Below, one piece after another: positions 36,157-45,050 of a DNA stretch of 64,000 nucleotides. The notes under the pieces were generated by a model. The model was not told where the DNA came from and searched no databases. It saw only the letters and a program-made list of their open reading frames with translations. Made by a program: the position numbers and the translations under genes. Origin of the DNA: Ignavibacteriota bacterium (GTDB lineage: Bacteria; Bacteroidota; Ignavibacteria; Ignavibacteriales; Ignavibacteriaceae); contig CP053446.1 of NCBI GenBank assembly GCA_013285405.1, forward strand, positions 2,837,001-2,901,000, given 5' to 3'. Position 1 is the stretch's first letter. Each line of letters starts with the position of its first letter.

Positions 36157-37616
36157 TAAAAACCAAAGACAATGAATTGAAAAAATTCAAAAGAATTTTA
36201 ATTATTTTATTTGTTTCAAACGTTGTTTTATTGATTACATATAAAACCTATCTTTTCCCGATCCTTATAAAAATCACCTCCGCTAAAGTTGATAATATAG
36301 ACGTTCAATATTATAGTAAGATATTCAATAATTTACATTTTGTTATTATAGCTTTTATAATTCTTATCACCCTAGTTCTTGTTTATTATGAAAAAATTAA
36401 AAGATATTTACTAAATGTTTTATTAAATAATAATCTATTAATCTTTTGCATCGCTTTTAATATCTTTTTTCAACTTCTTCTTTTAATTTTTGTAACAACC
36501 CAACCTATATCAGACAGTAAACATCATATAGATAATGCTAACCGCTTGTATGAAACTGGTTCATATATAAATTCATATGGTAATTTAACAGCATTTTGGA
36601 CAATAGGATTACCCGCATATTTAGTTTTTCTAAAAATAATTTCATCAGATTTTATTACTTCGGCAAAACTAATTAACATTTTAATCTCATCAGGATTGAT
36701 TATTGTTTGCTACAATATATTTAGAAGGTATTTGGATCTTAAGTCTTTGAACATTTTTTTAATTTTATTTACACTTTTTCCGAATAATCTTTTCTCTTCG
36801 AATGTTATTCTTACGGATTATCCTTTTACTCTATTATTATGGTCGAGTATTTTTTTGTTGTTGAAAATGAAGCAAAGTTCTCGCCTGATATATCCAATAT
36901 TGACAGGGATTTTGCTTGCTTGTGCTTCCTATCTTAGACCAGCTGGAATTATTCTCCCTTTAGTCTTTGCTGGCATTCTGATTTTCTACTTGTATCCAGC
37001 AAGAATTAGAAATGCGTTCCTAATGTTGATTATATTTATCCTGTTTTTGCTACCATGGGGGGTAAGAAATTTTAATATATTTCATACGATAGTTCCTATT
37101 TCAACAAATGGTGGCTATATTTTTTTAATGGGTAATCACGAAGCATCCAGTGGTGGGGTGAATTTTGATTTCGAATATAATCTGTCTAATCCAAACGAAG
37201 CAGAGGAAAGTAAGAAAGCCTATATTAAGGCATTCAATGATATAATAAATAATCCGATTGAATCCATAGTTCGTATTCCAAAAAAATTGATTCAAACATA
37301 TTATAGAGGAGATAGCTCTATTACTTGGGCATTTAAACTATTTGAGAAAGATATTCCTTCAGTTATAATCAGCGCTATATTTTATTTGACAAATTTATTT
37401 TTCTACTCAATAATATTAATAAATATTTTGGTGTTCTTTATACACAGAAAAAAGATTAATCTTACCAAATATGTTGAACTGTTTATTATCACAATATATA
37501 TTTTTTTAATTTTGATCGTTTATGTAGGTTCAGAAAGATACCATATTCCTCTAATTCCGATTCATATATTTTTAGTGGCTAAGTATTTTGAAAGTAAATC
37601 AATGTCGATTGTTTGA
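36153..37616 (+). CDS. GT39/ArnT-like membrane glycosyltransferase
   Basis: 487 residues with about 11 membrane helices. The first periplasmic loop, TQPISDSKHHIDNANRLYETG, has an acidic residue where GT39/GT83 enzymes carry their catalytic Asp. LDLKSLNIFLILFTLFPNNLFSSNVILTDYPFTLL fits the dolichyl-phosphate-mannose-transferase-type fold. It should use a polyprenyl-phosphate sugar at the outer face of the inner membrane. Last gene of the polysaccharide operon. No polymerase or flippase gene accompanies it, so the rest of the pathway lies elsewhere. Confidence 0.82.
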   Translation: MIKTKDNELKKFKRILIILFVSNVVLLITYKTYLFPILIKITSAKVDNIDVQYYSKIFNNLHFVIIAFIILITLVLVYYEKIKRYLLNVLLNNNLLIFCIAFNIFFQLLLLIFVTTQPISDSKHHIDNANRLYETGSYINSYGNLTAFWTIGLPAYLVFLKIISSDFITSAKLINILISSGLIIVCYNIFRRYLDLKSLNIFLILFTLFPNNLFSSNVILTDYPFTLLLWSSIFLLLKMKQSSRLIYPILTGILLACASYLRPAGIILPLVFAGILIFYLYPARIRNAFLMLIIFILFLLPWGVRNFNIFHTIVPISTNGGYIFLMGNHEASSGGVNFDFEYNLSNPNEAEESKKAYIKAFNDIINNPIESIVRIPKKLIQTYYRGDSSITWAFKLFEKDIPSVIISAIFYLTNLFFYSIILINILVFFIHRKKINLTKYVELFIITIYIFLILIVYVGSERYHIPLIPIHIFLVAKYFESKSMSIV

Positions 37617-37770
37617 TATTTAATTCAGTTGGGAGTCATTTTATTGATATACATCATGATAGTTGTAATAAGTTACAATGACTTATTTATCGGCTCATTA
37701 AACTTAAGATTTAAGAGTTTGAATTGAGCAAATTACCAATATATTTTCAATTAATTAATAAAATTTCTAA

Positions 37771-40700
37771 ATGAAAATTTTATTTAGTTTTCAAATTTTG
37801 ATATTTCTTTCCATACTATCTTTCGGTCAGAATGAAATCAGCAAAATAATTGAAAGAGAAAATGGACTTGATATTGAAATCACTTTTGAACCAGAACCAT
37901 ATTCAACAAAGCTGGAGCAAAATAAATCCATAATAGAATTTTATAATTCAATTAATGAAGCATTACCTGGCTCACCAATCCTGCCTTCAAAAACTTACTT
38001 TGTTGCTATTCCTCCGTTCAGCCAAGTTACTGCTCAACTCAGCAATCAAAAATATAATGCGATCACTAATTCAGAAGTTGCAATAAATCCAGAAGTGGTA
38101 TCCTCATCCGATTCAGTTTTGATGTATCGTGAATCGAAACCCAACCTATCAATATTTTCAACCGATCAATATCCGGCACATGCAATTGAAGTAATTGATT
38201 ACACCTGGCTGCGGGATTATTACTGTGCAGTGATCCGTGTTAATACTCATATATTCAACTGGAAGAAGAAAGAAATCAGTGAATTACTTTCCGCAAGAAT
38301 AAAAATTGAATTCGAAAATTTGCACGCATTTACTCAAAGGAACACTCCTCCGGGTGAGTTTGATAAAATTCTTGAAGATGTAATTATAAATTATTCGTCA
38401 GCTTCAAAGTTTCGATCAGATAAAAACGATTTCATTATTTCAGATTCTTCCGGCAACTGGATTGATTATTCTAAAGAATACGTAAAACTTAAAATTCCAG
38501 ATGATGAAATTTATAGGATTGACTATAATCAGATAACAAATTATGGTATCAATCCACAAAGCATCAATCCAAAAACATTTAAGATTTATTTAAAAGGCGA
38601 AGAAATTCCGTTATTTGTTTTTGGTGAGAATGATCTTTCGTTCGATCAGGGAGACTATATTGAATTCTGGGCTGAAAGAAATTATGGTTCGAATGACTAC
38701 AGGGAGATTGTGAATTTAGGTGAGGACTATCTAAATTATTTTGATCGCTACTCAGATACATCAATTGTCTGGTTAAGCTGGGATGGTAATGATGGCAAAA
38801 GAATTTTTGAACAGAACACTTCAATAAGTGGTATTACTGATACGCTGCAAACTCACAAAGCTTTCTATCATCTTGAAGAGGATGTCAGACTTTGGTACTA
38901 CGATGCTGTTCAACCTCGTGTTCAACTTCCTTTCTGGCAGGAGAATAAAGTCTGGACGTGGCAATTCCTTGGTAATGGAGGCAGTATTGATTTCAATTTT
39001 AATGCAACTGATTTTGTAATTAATTCTGATGTAAATGTTATTGCCAGAATGATAAGCAATGCGACTGATCAATTATTTGTTAACAATCATCGCTTCGGAT
39101 TAAGTTTGAACTCAACTTCACCACAGGATACAATTGTATTCAGTTACAAACAAACTGTAAACTTTAACAGTGATTATAATTCAAATCAATTAACAATTGG
39201 AAATAATGTAGTTCGGATTTTCGGAATGCAAAACGATTCTCTCAGATGGCATCAGGCATTGATTGATTGGGTTGATATCGAATATCCGCGATACAATATT
39301 GCTGCAAACGATTCATTGTTGATTCGTGTAAATGAAAATACTTCTGCAGCTGTGAGAGTAATTAAAGTCTCGAATATTATGCAACAAACCGGAGAAATGA
39401 TTGTTTATAAAATCAAACCAACTTTTAAGAAAATTACTTCGTTTAATATTGCTAATTCAGTTTTGATATTTACAGATACAGCAGCAGCAAATGATGAATA
39501 CATAGTTATCAAGCAGAGTCTCACCAAAGCTCCTGTCTTCCAAAAGAAAAAATATTTTGTGAATCTGCGTGATGTAAATCGTGGGGCAGACTATATTGCA
39601 ATTACAAACAGAGTTTTGCAATCATCAGCCAGTCAGTATATCAATTTCATTAATAATAATTATGAAACACGAAATGAATTAATTTATGTTGACGATATCT
39701 ACGATGAATTTTCATTTGGATACGCTAAACCAGAAGCTATAAAAGATTTTCTTTTTTATGCGAATCAGAATTGGATTGCTCCCGCACCATCATATCTGAT
39801 ACTGCTTGGTGATGCAAATTATGATTATAAAAATATAATTATCCCACCTTCAACTGCAGTAAGAAAAAATCTTGTCCCATCATACGGTAATCCTGTGAGT
39901 GATGTGTGGTTTACAATGTGGGATACTTCAAATGTAAATCTTCCGCAGATGTTTGTCGGAAGAATTCCGGCAACCAATGATGCTGAGGTGCAACTTTATT
40001 TAAATAAGTATCAGAATTATTTGAACAGAAGGTCAGATGACTTTAACAAGCGATATCTTTTTTTCAGTGGTGGTGATGCAAACAATCCGGGACAACTTGA
40101 GTTATTAAAATCCGCAAACAATTACGTTCTGAATAATTTTGTAAAACCCGCACCGGTTGGAGGAGAAGGAATTCATTTCTATAAAACGATTAATCCTCCG
40201 ACTAATTTAGGTCCTTACACCCGTGAACAAATTGACAATGCAATTGACAGCAGTGGATTGTTTATATCTTACATAGGTCACAGCGGAACAGAAACCTGGG
40301 ATAATGGAATAACCGAAGTAACTGATTTACAACCTGCTTTCAGTGATCGTCATTCGTTGATTTCAGATTTCGGATGTTCAACCGGAAAATTTGCAGAACC
40401 TGACGTAGACGCTTTTAGTGAATTATTTATTTCAGCATCAGGCGATGGACAGGCAATTGCATACCTCGGAAATTCAAGCTGGGGATATGTTTCTACATCG
40501 GTTAATTTCCCCCCGCTATTTTATGAACAATTACTGCTGGACTCATCAAAGACAATTTCTGAAGCTCATTATTTAGCAAAAGTTGATTTACTTAATCAGT
40601 ATGGAACCGGCGATGTTAACAGAGTATTCAACTATTGTAATATTCTTTTTGGAGATCCATTGATAGGATTCAAACTTCCATCAAAGCCAAACTTTTCAGT

Positions 40701-43158
40701 TACCAACGAATCTTTTTCTCAGGCAAAAGATTTTCCACTTGATAGTGATGATTCTTTACAAGTAAAAATTGAGTTGAGTAATTATGGAAAAGTATTGCCG
40801 GATTCAGTTCTGGTGACCATCAAAGATTTTTATCTTGGAAATCAAATCTTCCTGAGCGAGTTTAGAATTCCCATTCCTCTCTACAAAAAATATTTATTTG
40901 TTAATGTTCCAATATTCGGACTTGTAGGAGAACATAATCTTCAAATCACAATTGACAGGGATAATGTATTCGATGAAATTTATGAAGATGATAATTCAGC
41001 AGATTATAGTTTCATCGTTTATTCTTCTTCAGTGCGACCAATTGAAGCAGAGCGTTTTTACAATTCTGCAATCAGTGATTTTCAATTTTTAAATCCCGTT
41101 CTGTTATTTGATCAAAATATTTCATCAATTGAAATTGCCTTCGCTGATAATCCTGATTATGCGAATTCATTTCAGGTTGTAACACCAATGGATAGCGTGA
41201 AAACTATTTACCGTAACAATTCTTTTCAGCAGAATACAAGATATTGGTGGCGGGCACGATTAAATCTTCCACAATCAAGCTGGTCCGAGCCATACTCTTT
41301 TTTTAATAAAGAAGCAGATCTCGATTGGTATTTTAATCACTCGTTTGATTATTCGGATATTCAGTTCAATAATCTCGCATTTGATTCAACTATAGGTAAT
41401 TGGAAATTAACAAATTATGAAAACTTACTGAAGATTAGCTCGGCAGGTTCCGATGATGGCGAGTTTGGCTCAATTAAACTTAACGGCGATGAAAAACTTC
41501 CCAATACTTATTACTGGGGAATTGCAACTGCTGTAATTGATTCCATTACTCTTGAACCATCCGATTTTAAATATTTTCTGTATTGGGATCCTGCACCTGC
41601 GGATTCATTGATCAGCTATATTAACTCAACTCCCACAGGAAAATTATTAGCAATGACAATTTGTGCTGATGGTGCTCAGTCTGTTCTTGGATGGAGTTCA
41701 GGAACTCCGGTAAGAAGAGCTATTGAAACACTCGGCAGTCTTTATATCGACAGCGTTTTATACAGAGATTCCTGGTGTATGATTGGTAAAAAAGGAGCGC
41801 TGCAAGGAACGGTTCTTGAGTCATTCAAAAAAAGATATTCAGGTCCTGCAGAAATTGAAACTAACAAAACAGTTACGAATCAAAACGGCTGGATAGAATT
41901 TCCTTTAATAAAAAATTCTGCTGAATGGTTGAGTGTTACAAAATCCGATTCGCTCCCTACAGGTTCTGATATTTCATTCAAACCTATTGGAATAAGACAG
42001 GATAATTCCGTGGATACACTTAGTACGGTAATTTTTCTGGGCAACACAGGCAGTTTATCTTTTATTGATGCTGATCTATATCCAGTAATAAAATTGTTGG
42101 CAGAGTTCAATGCTAATCAAAACTTTGAATCTCCCGCGCTCAAAACTCTTGGTGTTAATTTTGTCCCAGTTCCCGATCTTGCAACCAATTACCAGGTTGT
42201 TTCCATTGCTTCAGATACTATTTTGATTGGTAAGGATGCAGTGCTTTCGTTTTCAATTACTAACGTAGTTGAAACTAAAGCTGATAGTTTTTATGTAGTG
42301 GTTGAAGTAATCAATGATGATAATTCAAGACAAACAATTTTAAACCAAAAAGTTGATTCGCTCAACTATGATGAATGGAAAAACTTCAATGTAATCTTCA
42401 ACACTTCTTCCGGAAGCGGAGCCAAAACTTTCCAGATAACTATTGATCCTCAGAATCAAATCCGTGAATTGTTTGAAGATAATAACTTTTATAGCATTCA
42501 GTTCTATGTAAAGCCGGACACTTCTAAACCAACTTTGAACTTGACTTTTGACGGAAATGAGATTCTCGATGGAGAGTACATTTCTCCTGAACCGGTTATT
42601 CATATTGAATTAAACGATCAATCGTTATTGCCGATAACTGACCGGAATTCTGTTATGATTTATTTGAATGATGAGTTAATTCCATCTGATACTTCAATTA
42701 TCAGCTACACATTTTCCGAAACTAATCCGAAAGTATTAGTTGATTTTACTCCGGTTTTAGAAGATGGTGAATACAGTCTCAGAGTTTTATGGCGGGATTA
42801 TGAAGGAAATATTGTTGACTCAAGCGGAGTGGAAAAGTATTTTCTTGTTTCGAATGAGACGAAGATTCTTAATGTTTACAACTATCCAAATCCAACAAGT
42901 GGTGAAACTCATTTTACATTTAAACTCACACAAATTCCTGAGGAAATAAATATTAAAATATTTACCATCGCAGGAAGATTAGTTCGTGAAATAAAACTAT
43001 CTTCTTCTGAACTTAAATATGACTTTAATAAAATTTATTGGGATGGCAGAGACGAAGACGGAGACATATTGGGCAATGGAATCTATCTCTACAAAGTGAT
43101 CATGAGAGCAGGGGATAGATCAGAAGAAGTGACGCAAAAACTCGCTATAGTTAAGTAG
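37771..43158 (+). CDS. Giant secreted C25 (gingipain/PorU-type) cysteine peptidase with T9SS tail
   Basis: 1795 residues. A signal peptide ending SFGQ and a long N-terminal region come before a C25 catalytic domain (about 600-975). The catalytic His is near residue 836 in YIGHSGTETWDNGI and the Cys near 869 in SDFGCSTGKFAEPD. Beyond it are Ig-like CARDB-type modules (LPDSVLVTIKDFYLGNQ, ADSFYVVVEVINDDNS) and a C-terminal FlgD-like/type A sorting domain (NYPNPTSGETHF, YWDGRDEDGD, GNGIYLYKV). PorU, the T9SS sortase, has this fold but is nearer 1,150 residues, so this may be a PorU-related peptidase that is itself a T9SS cargo. It stands alone on the plus strand. Confidence 0.87.
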   Translation: MKILFSFQILIFLSILSFGQNEISKIIERENGLDIEITFEPEPYSTKLEQNKSIIEFYNSINEALPGSPILPSKTYFVAIPPFSQVTAQLSNQKYNAITNSEVAINPEVVSSSDSVLMYRESKPNLSIFSTDQYPAHAIEVIDYTWLRDYYCAVIRVNTHIFNWKKKEISELLSARIKIEFENLHAFTQRNTPPGEFDKILEDVIINYSSASKFRSDKNDFIISDSSGNWIDYSKEYVKLKIPDDEIYRIDYNQITNYGINPQSINPKTFKIYLKGEEIPLFVFGENDLSFDQGDYIEFWAERNYGSNDYREIVNLGEDYLNYFDRYSDTSIVWLSWDGNDGKRIFEQNTSISGITDTLQTHKAFYHLEEDVRLWYYDAVQPRVQLPFWQENKVWTWQFLGNGGSIDFNFNATDFVINSDVNVIARMISNATDQLFVNNHRFGLSLNSTSPQDTIVFSYKQTVNFNSDYNSNQLTIGNNVVRIFGMQNDSLRWHQALIDWVDIEYPRYNIAANDSLLIRVNENTSAAVRVIKVSNIMQQTGEMIVYKIKPTFKKITSFNIANSVLIFTDTAAANDEYIVIKQSLTKAPVFQKKKYFVNLRDVNRGADYIAITNRVLQSSASQYINFINNNYETRNELIYVDDIYDEFSFGYAKPEAIKDFLFYANQNWIAPAPSYLILLGDANYDYKNIIIPPSTAVRKNLVPSYGNPVSDVWFTMWDTSNVNLPQMFVGRIPATNDAEVQLYLNKYQNYLNRRSDDFNKRYLFFSGGDANNPGQLELLKSANNYVLNNFVKPAPVGGEGIHFYKTINPPTNLGPYTREQIDNAIDSSGLFISYIGHSGTETWDNGITEVTDLQPAFSDRHSLISDFGCSTGKFAEPDVDAFSELFISASGDGQAIAYLGNSSWGYVSTSVNFPPLFYEQLLLDSSKTISEAHYLAKVDLLNQYGTGDVNRVFNYCNILFGDPLIGFKLPSKPNFSVTNESFSQAKDFPLDSDDSLQVKIELSNYGKVLPDSVLVTIKDFYLGNQIFLSEFRIPIPLYKKYLFVNVPIFGLVGEHNLQITIDRDNVFDEIYEDDNSADYSFIVYSSSVRPIEAERFYNSAISDFQFLNPVLLFDQNISSIEIAFADNPDYANSFQVVTPMDSVKTIYRNNSFQQNTRYWWRARLNLPQSSWSEPYSFFNKEADLDWYFNHSFDYSDIQFNNLAFDSTIGNWKLTNYENLLKISSAGSDDGEFGSIKLNGDEKLPNTYYWGIATAVIDSITLEPSDFKYFLYWDPAPADSLISYINSTPTGKLLAMTICADGAQSVLGWSSGTPVRRAIETLGSLYIDSVLYRDSWCMIGKKGALQGTVLESFKKRYSGPAEIETNKTVTNQNGWIEFPLIKNSAEWLSVTKSDSLPTGSDISFKPIGIRQDNSVDTLSTVIFLGNTGSLSFIDADLYPVIKLLAEFNANQNFESPALKTLGVNFVPVPDLATNYQVVSIASDTILIGKDAVLSFSITNVVETKADSFYVVVEVINDDNSRQTILNQKVDSLNYDEWKNFNVIFNTSSGSGAKTFQITIDPQNQIRELFEDNNFYSIQFYVKPDTSKPTLNLTFDGNEILDGEYISPEPVIHIELNDQSLLPITDRNSVMIYLNDELIPSDTSIISYTFSETNPKVLVDFTPVLEDGEYSLRVLWRDYEGNIVDSSGVEKYFLVSNETKILNVYNYPNPTSGETHFTFKLTQIPEEINIKIFTIAGRLVREIKLSSSELKYDFNKIYWDGRDEDGDILGNGIYLYKVIMRAGDRSEEVTQKLAIVK

Positions 43159-43307
43159 TTAAAAATTTGATTCCTGTTTGTTGAGAATCCCGCCTTTAAT
43201 TTGAAAAAATTGATTTAAGATTAACAACAGGCAATTTATGATTTACACATTTCTATTCATAAATCGTGATTCCATAATCTGAGACCACAATATTTTGAAT
43301 AATCTTA

Positions 43308-44300
43308 TTACTTTATCAACAACATTTCTCTCGTCTTACTAAAACTTCCTGCAGTCAGTCTATAAAAATAAATTCCGCTGCTTAGTTTGCTTCCATCAAA
43401 AGTTACTTGATAACTTCCTGCAGACTGAAAAGCATTAACAAGAATTTCTAGTTCTTCCCCTTCAACAGAATAAACACCAAGCTTAACTTTTACTTCTTCA
43501 GGGATGGTGTATTTTATTTTTGTTGTTGGGTTGAATGGATTAGGATAATTCTGTTCAAGTTTAAATCCTTGCGGATTCAGATCAGTTTCAGTAACACCGG
43601 TCGGTGAGTTTATTCCGATAATATAAGTTCCATCATAACCACCATTTCCGTTTTCAACTACATCCATCATAAGAAATTCAGGTTTTGAAGTTCCGAAAAT
43701 CAGATCTTCTTCATTAGAAGTAGGATTTGGACCTCTGCCAACATATAAAGGAGTTGCATAAACTGCTTCGTTAGCTGCATCAGGAAACGCAAATTGTGAT
43801 GTAGCGAATGTCGTTGAGTCTAATCTTACTTTGAAATGAATGTGAGTAGCTCTTCCAGGATACCATCCGGGATAACTTGTGATAAAAGAACATTGTCCGT
43901 TAGCATCAGTTACTTGAATCCCTCTCATAAAATCTTGACCGACAGTGTTTCCACCAGGCTGAACATATCCGGAATAAACTCCATCTTTATCGCAATGCCA
44001 AATATCAACCAGTACATTTGGAATAATATTACAATTAGCATCAATTATGGTAAATAGCATATTTAGCTGAAGACCGTCGTGAAATTCTCCAGTATCAAAA
44101 TCGGTTCTTATATCCTGTCTAAAAAGATTTGCATTGAAATAGTAAGGTCCCTCCATTAATTCCGGAGTAAGCCAGCATCCTGCAGGTGTTGTTAATCCTT
44201 TTTTGTGTAATGGGCTTACGCTGCCAATTACTTTATGAAATGGAAGAACACTTCCAACACTAATTACTCCGATACTCTTCAGCAGTTTTCGTCTATTCAT
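43308..44300 (-). CDS. Secreted intradiol-dioxygenase-like protein with T9SS sorting tail
   Basis: 330 residues. The N-terminus MNRRKLLKSIGVISVGS has paired Arg residues, though not RR-x-FLK exactly, so it may be Tat- or Sec-exported. The middle (about 40-225) is an intradiol ring-cleavage dioxygenase fold: ELMEGPYYF, VLVDIWHCDKDGVYSGY and YPGWYPGRATHIHFKV supply the expected Tyr/His iron ligands. The last ~85 residues are a type A sorting tail (NYPNPFNPTTKIKYTIPE, GIYFYRLTAGSF). It is probably surface-displayed or released by type IX secretion. A substrate such as a catechol or lignin-like aromatic is inferred, not shown. Confidence 0.85.
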   Translation of the reverse strand: MNRRKLLKSIGVISVGSVLPFHKVIGSVSPLHKKGLTTPAGCWLTPELMEGPYYFNANLFRQDIRTDFDTGEFHDGLQLNMLFTIIDANCNIIPNVLVDIWHCDKDGVYSGYVQPGGNTVGQDFMRGIQVTDANGQCSFITSYPGWYPGRATHIHFKVRLDSTTFATSQFAFPDAANEAVYATPLYVGRGPNPTSNEEDLIFGTSKPEFLMMDVVENGNGGYDGTYIIGINSPTGVTETDLNPQGFKLEQNYPNPFNPTTKIKYTIPEEVKVKLGVYSVEGEELEILVNAFQSAGSYQVTFDGSKLSSGIYFYRLTAGSFSKTREMLLIK

Positions 44301-44401
44301 AGAAAATCTCCCGGTAGTTTTTTTTGTTAAATGAATATTTAAGAATTGTCACTGGATGGGCTGATGCATCAAGGCAACGAATAGTATTTCCGTATGTGAA
44401 A

Positions 44402-45049
44402 TTAAGAATTTTTCAGAAGAAAATCAGTTAATTCCTTAACGCTATGAAAATAATAATCGCTTTGCATTTTTCGGACTATTTCGTGAGCATAACTATCCCA
44501 GAGTACCGAAGCTATTTTTACTCCGGCTTCTTTTGAGGCTTTTACATCTCCATCAGAATCACCAATCATTAAAACTCTTTCTGGTTTTAGCTTAAAGTGA
44601 TTTACAAACTTTAGAATTCCTTCTGGTGAAGGTTTGTGGTTTTCAACATCATCACCCGTAATTATTAAATCAAAAAATTGATCGATACCAAGTTTATTAA
44701 GTGTTATCAAAGATGCGTTTCTGCCTTTGCCGGTAAAAATTCCCACAGGATATTTTTTATTTTTTAGATACCCAAGAATTTCTTTTATCCCTGAATAAAG
44801 TTCAGCCTTCCAATGATTCTCGCTGTAATAATCAAAGTAATCTTTTCTGGCTGACTCGAAATTATCTACGCACAAGTCCCTTAAAATTTTATTTTCAGGT
44901 GGTCCGAACATTGCGATTATTTCTTCATCAGTAAAAGTCTTGCCCAGATATTTTCTTGCAATGAAGTTGAATGAATCAAAAATGAGTTGGTTTGTTGATG
45001 TTAATGTTCCATCAATATCAAAAATAAATCCATCAAAAAGTTTTTTCAT
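44402..45049 (-). CDS. HAD-superfamily phosphatase, phosphoglycolate-phosphatase-like
   Basis: 215 residues. Motif I is FIFDIDGTLTS with the nucleophile and acid Asp, motif II is GIFTGKG, and motif III is KPSPEGI...MIGDSDGDVKASKEAG. The alpha-helical cap between motif I and II marks it as subfamily I (Gph/PGM-like). Likely substrates are small phosphates such as phosphoglycolate. It begins 1 base after the upstream beta-propeller gene ends, so the two are co-transcribed. Confidence 0.88.
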   Translation of the reverse strand: MKKLFDGFIFDIDGTLTSTNQLIFDSFNFIARKYLGKTFTDEEIIAMFGPPENKILRDLCVDNFESARKDYFDYYSENHWKAELYSGIKEILGYLKNKKYPVGIFTGKGRNASLITLNKLGIDQFFDLIITGDDVENHKPSPEGILKFVNHFKLKPERVLMIGDSDGDVKASKEAGVKIASVLWDSYAHEIVRKMQSDYYFHSVKELTDFLLKNS

Positions 45050-45050
45050 T

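Noticed and set aside
37617..37770. Gap between the polysaccharide operon and the C25 peptidase gene
   Set aside because: AT-rich with no clear terminator or promoter motif; nothing to report.
43159..43307. Hairpin-like words (CCTGTT/AACAGG and ATTTATGATT-like) in the convergent gap after the C25 gene
   Set aside because: Stems are short and broken, with no T run; not convincing as a terminator.
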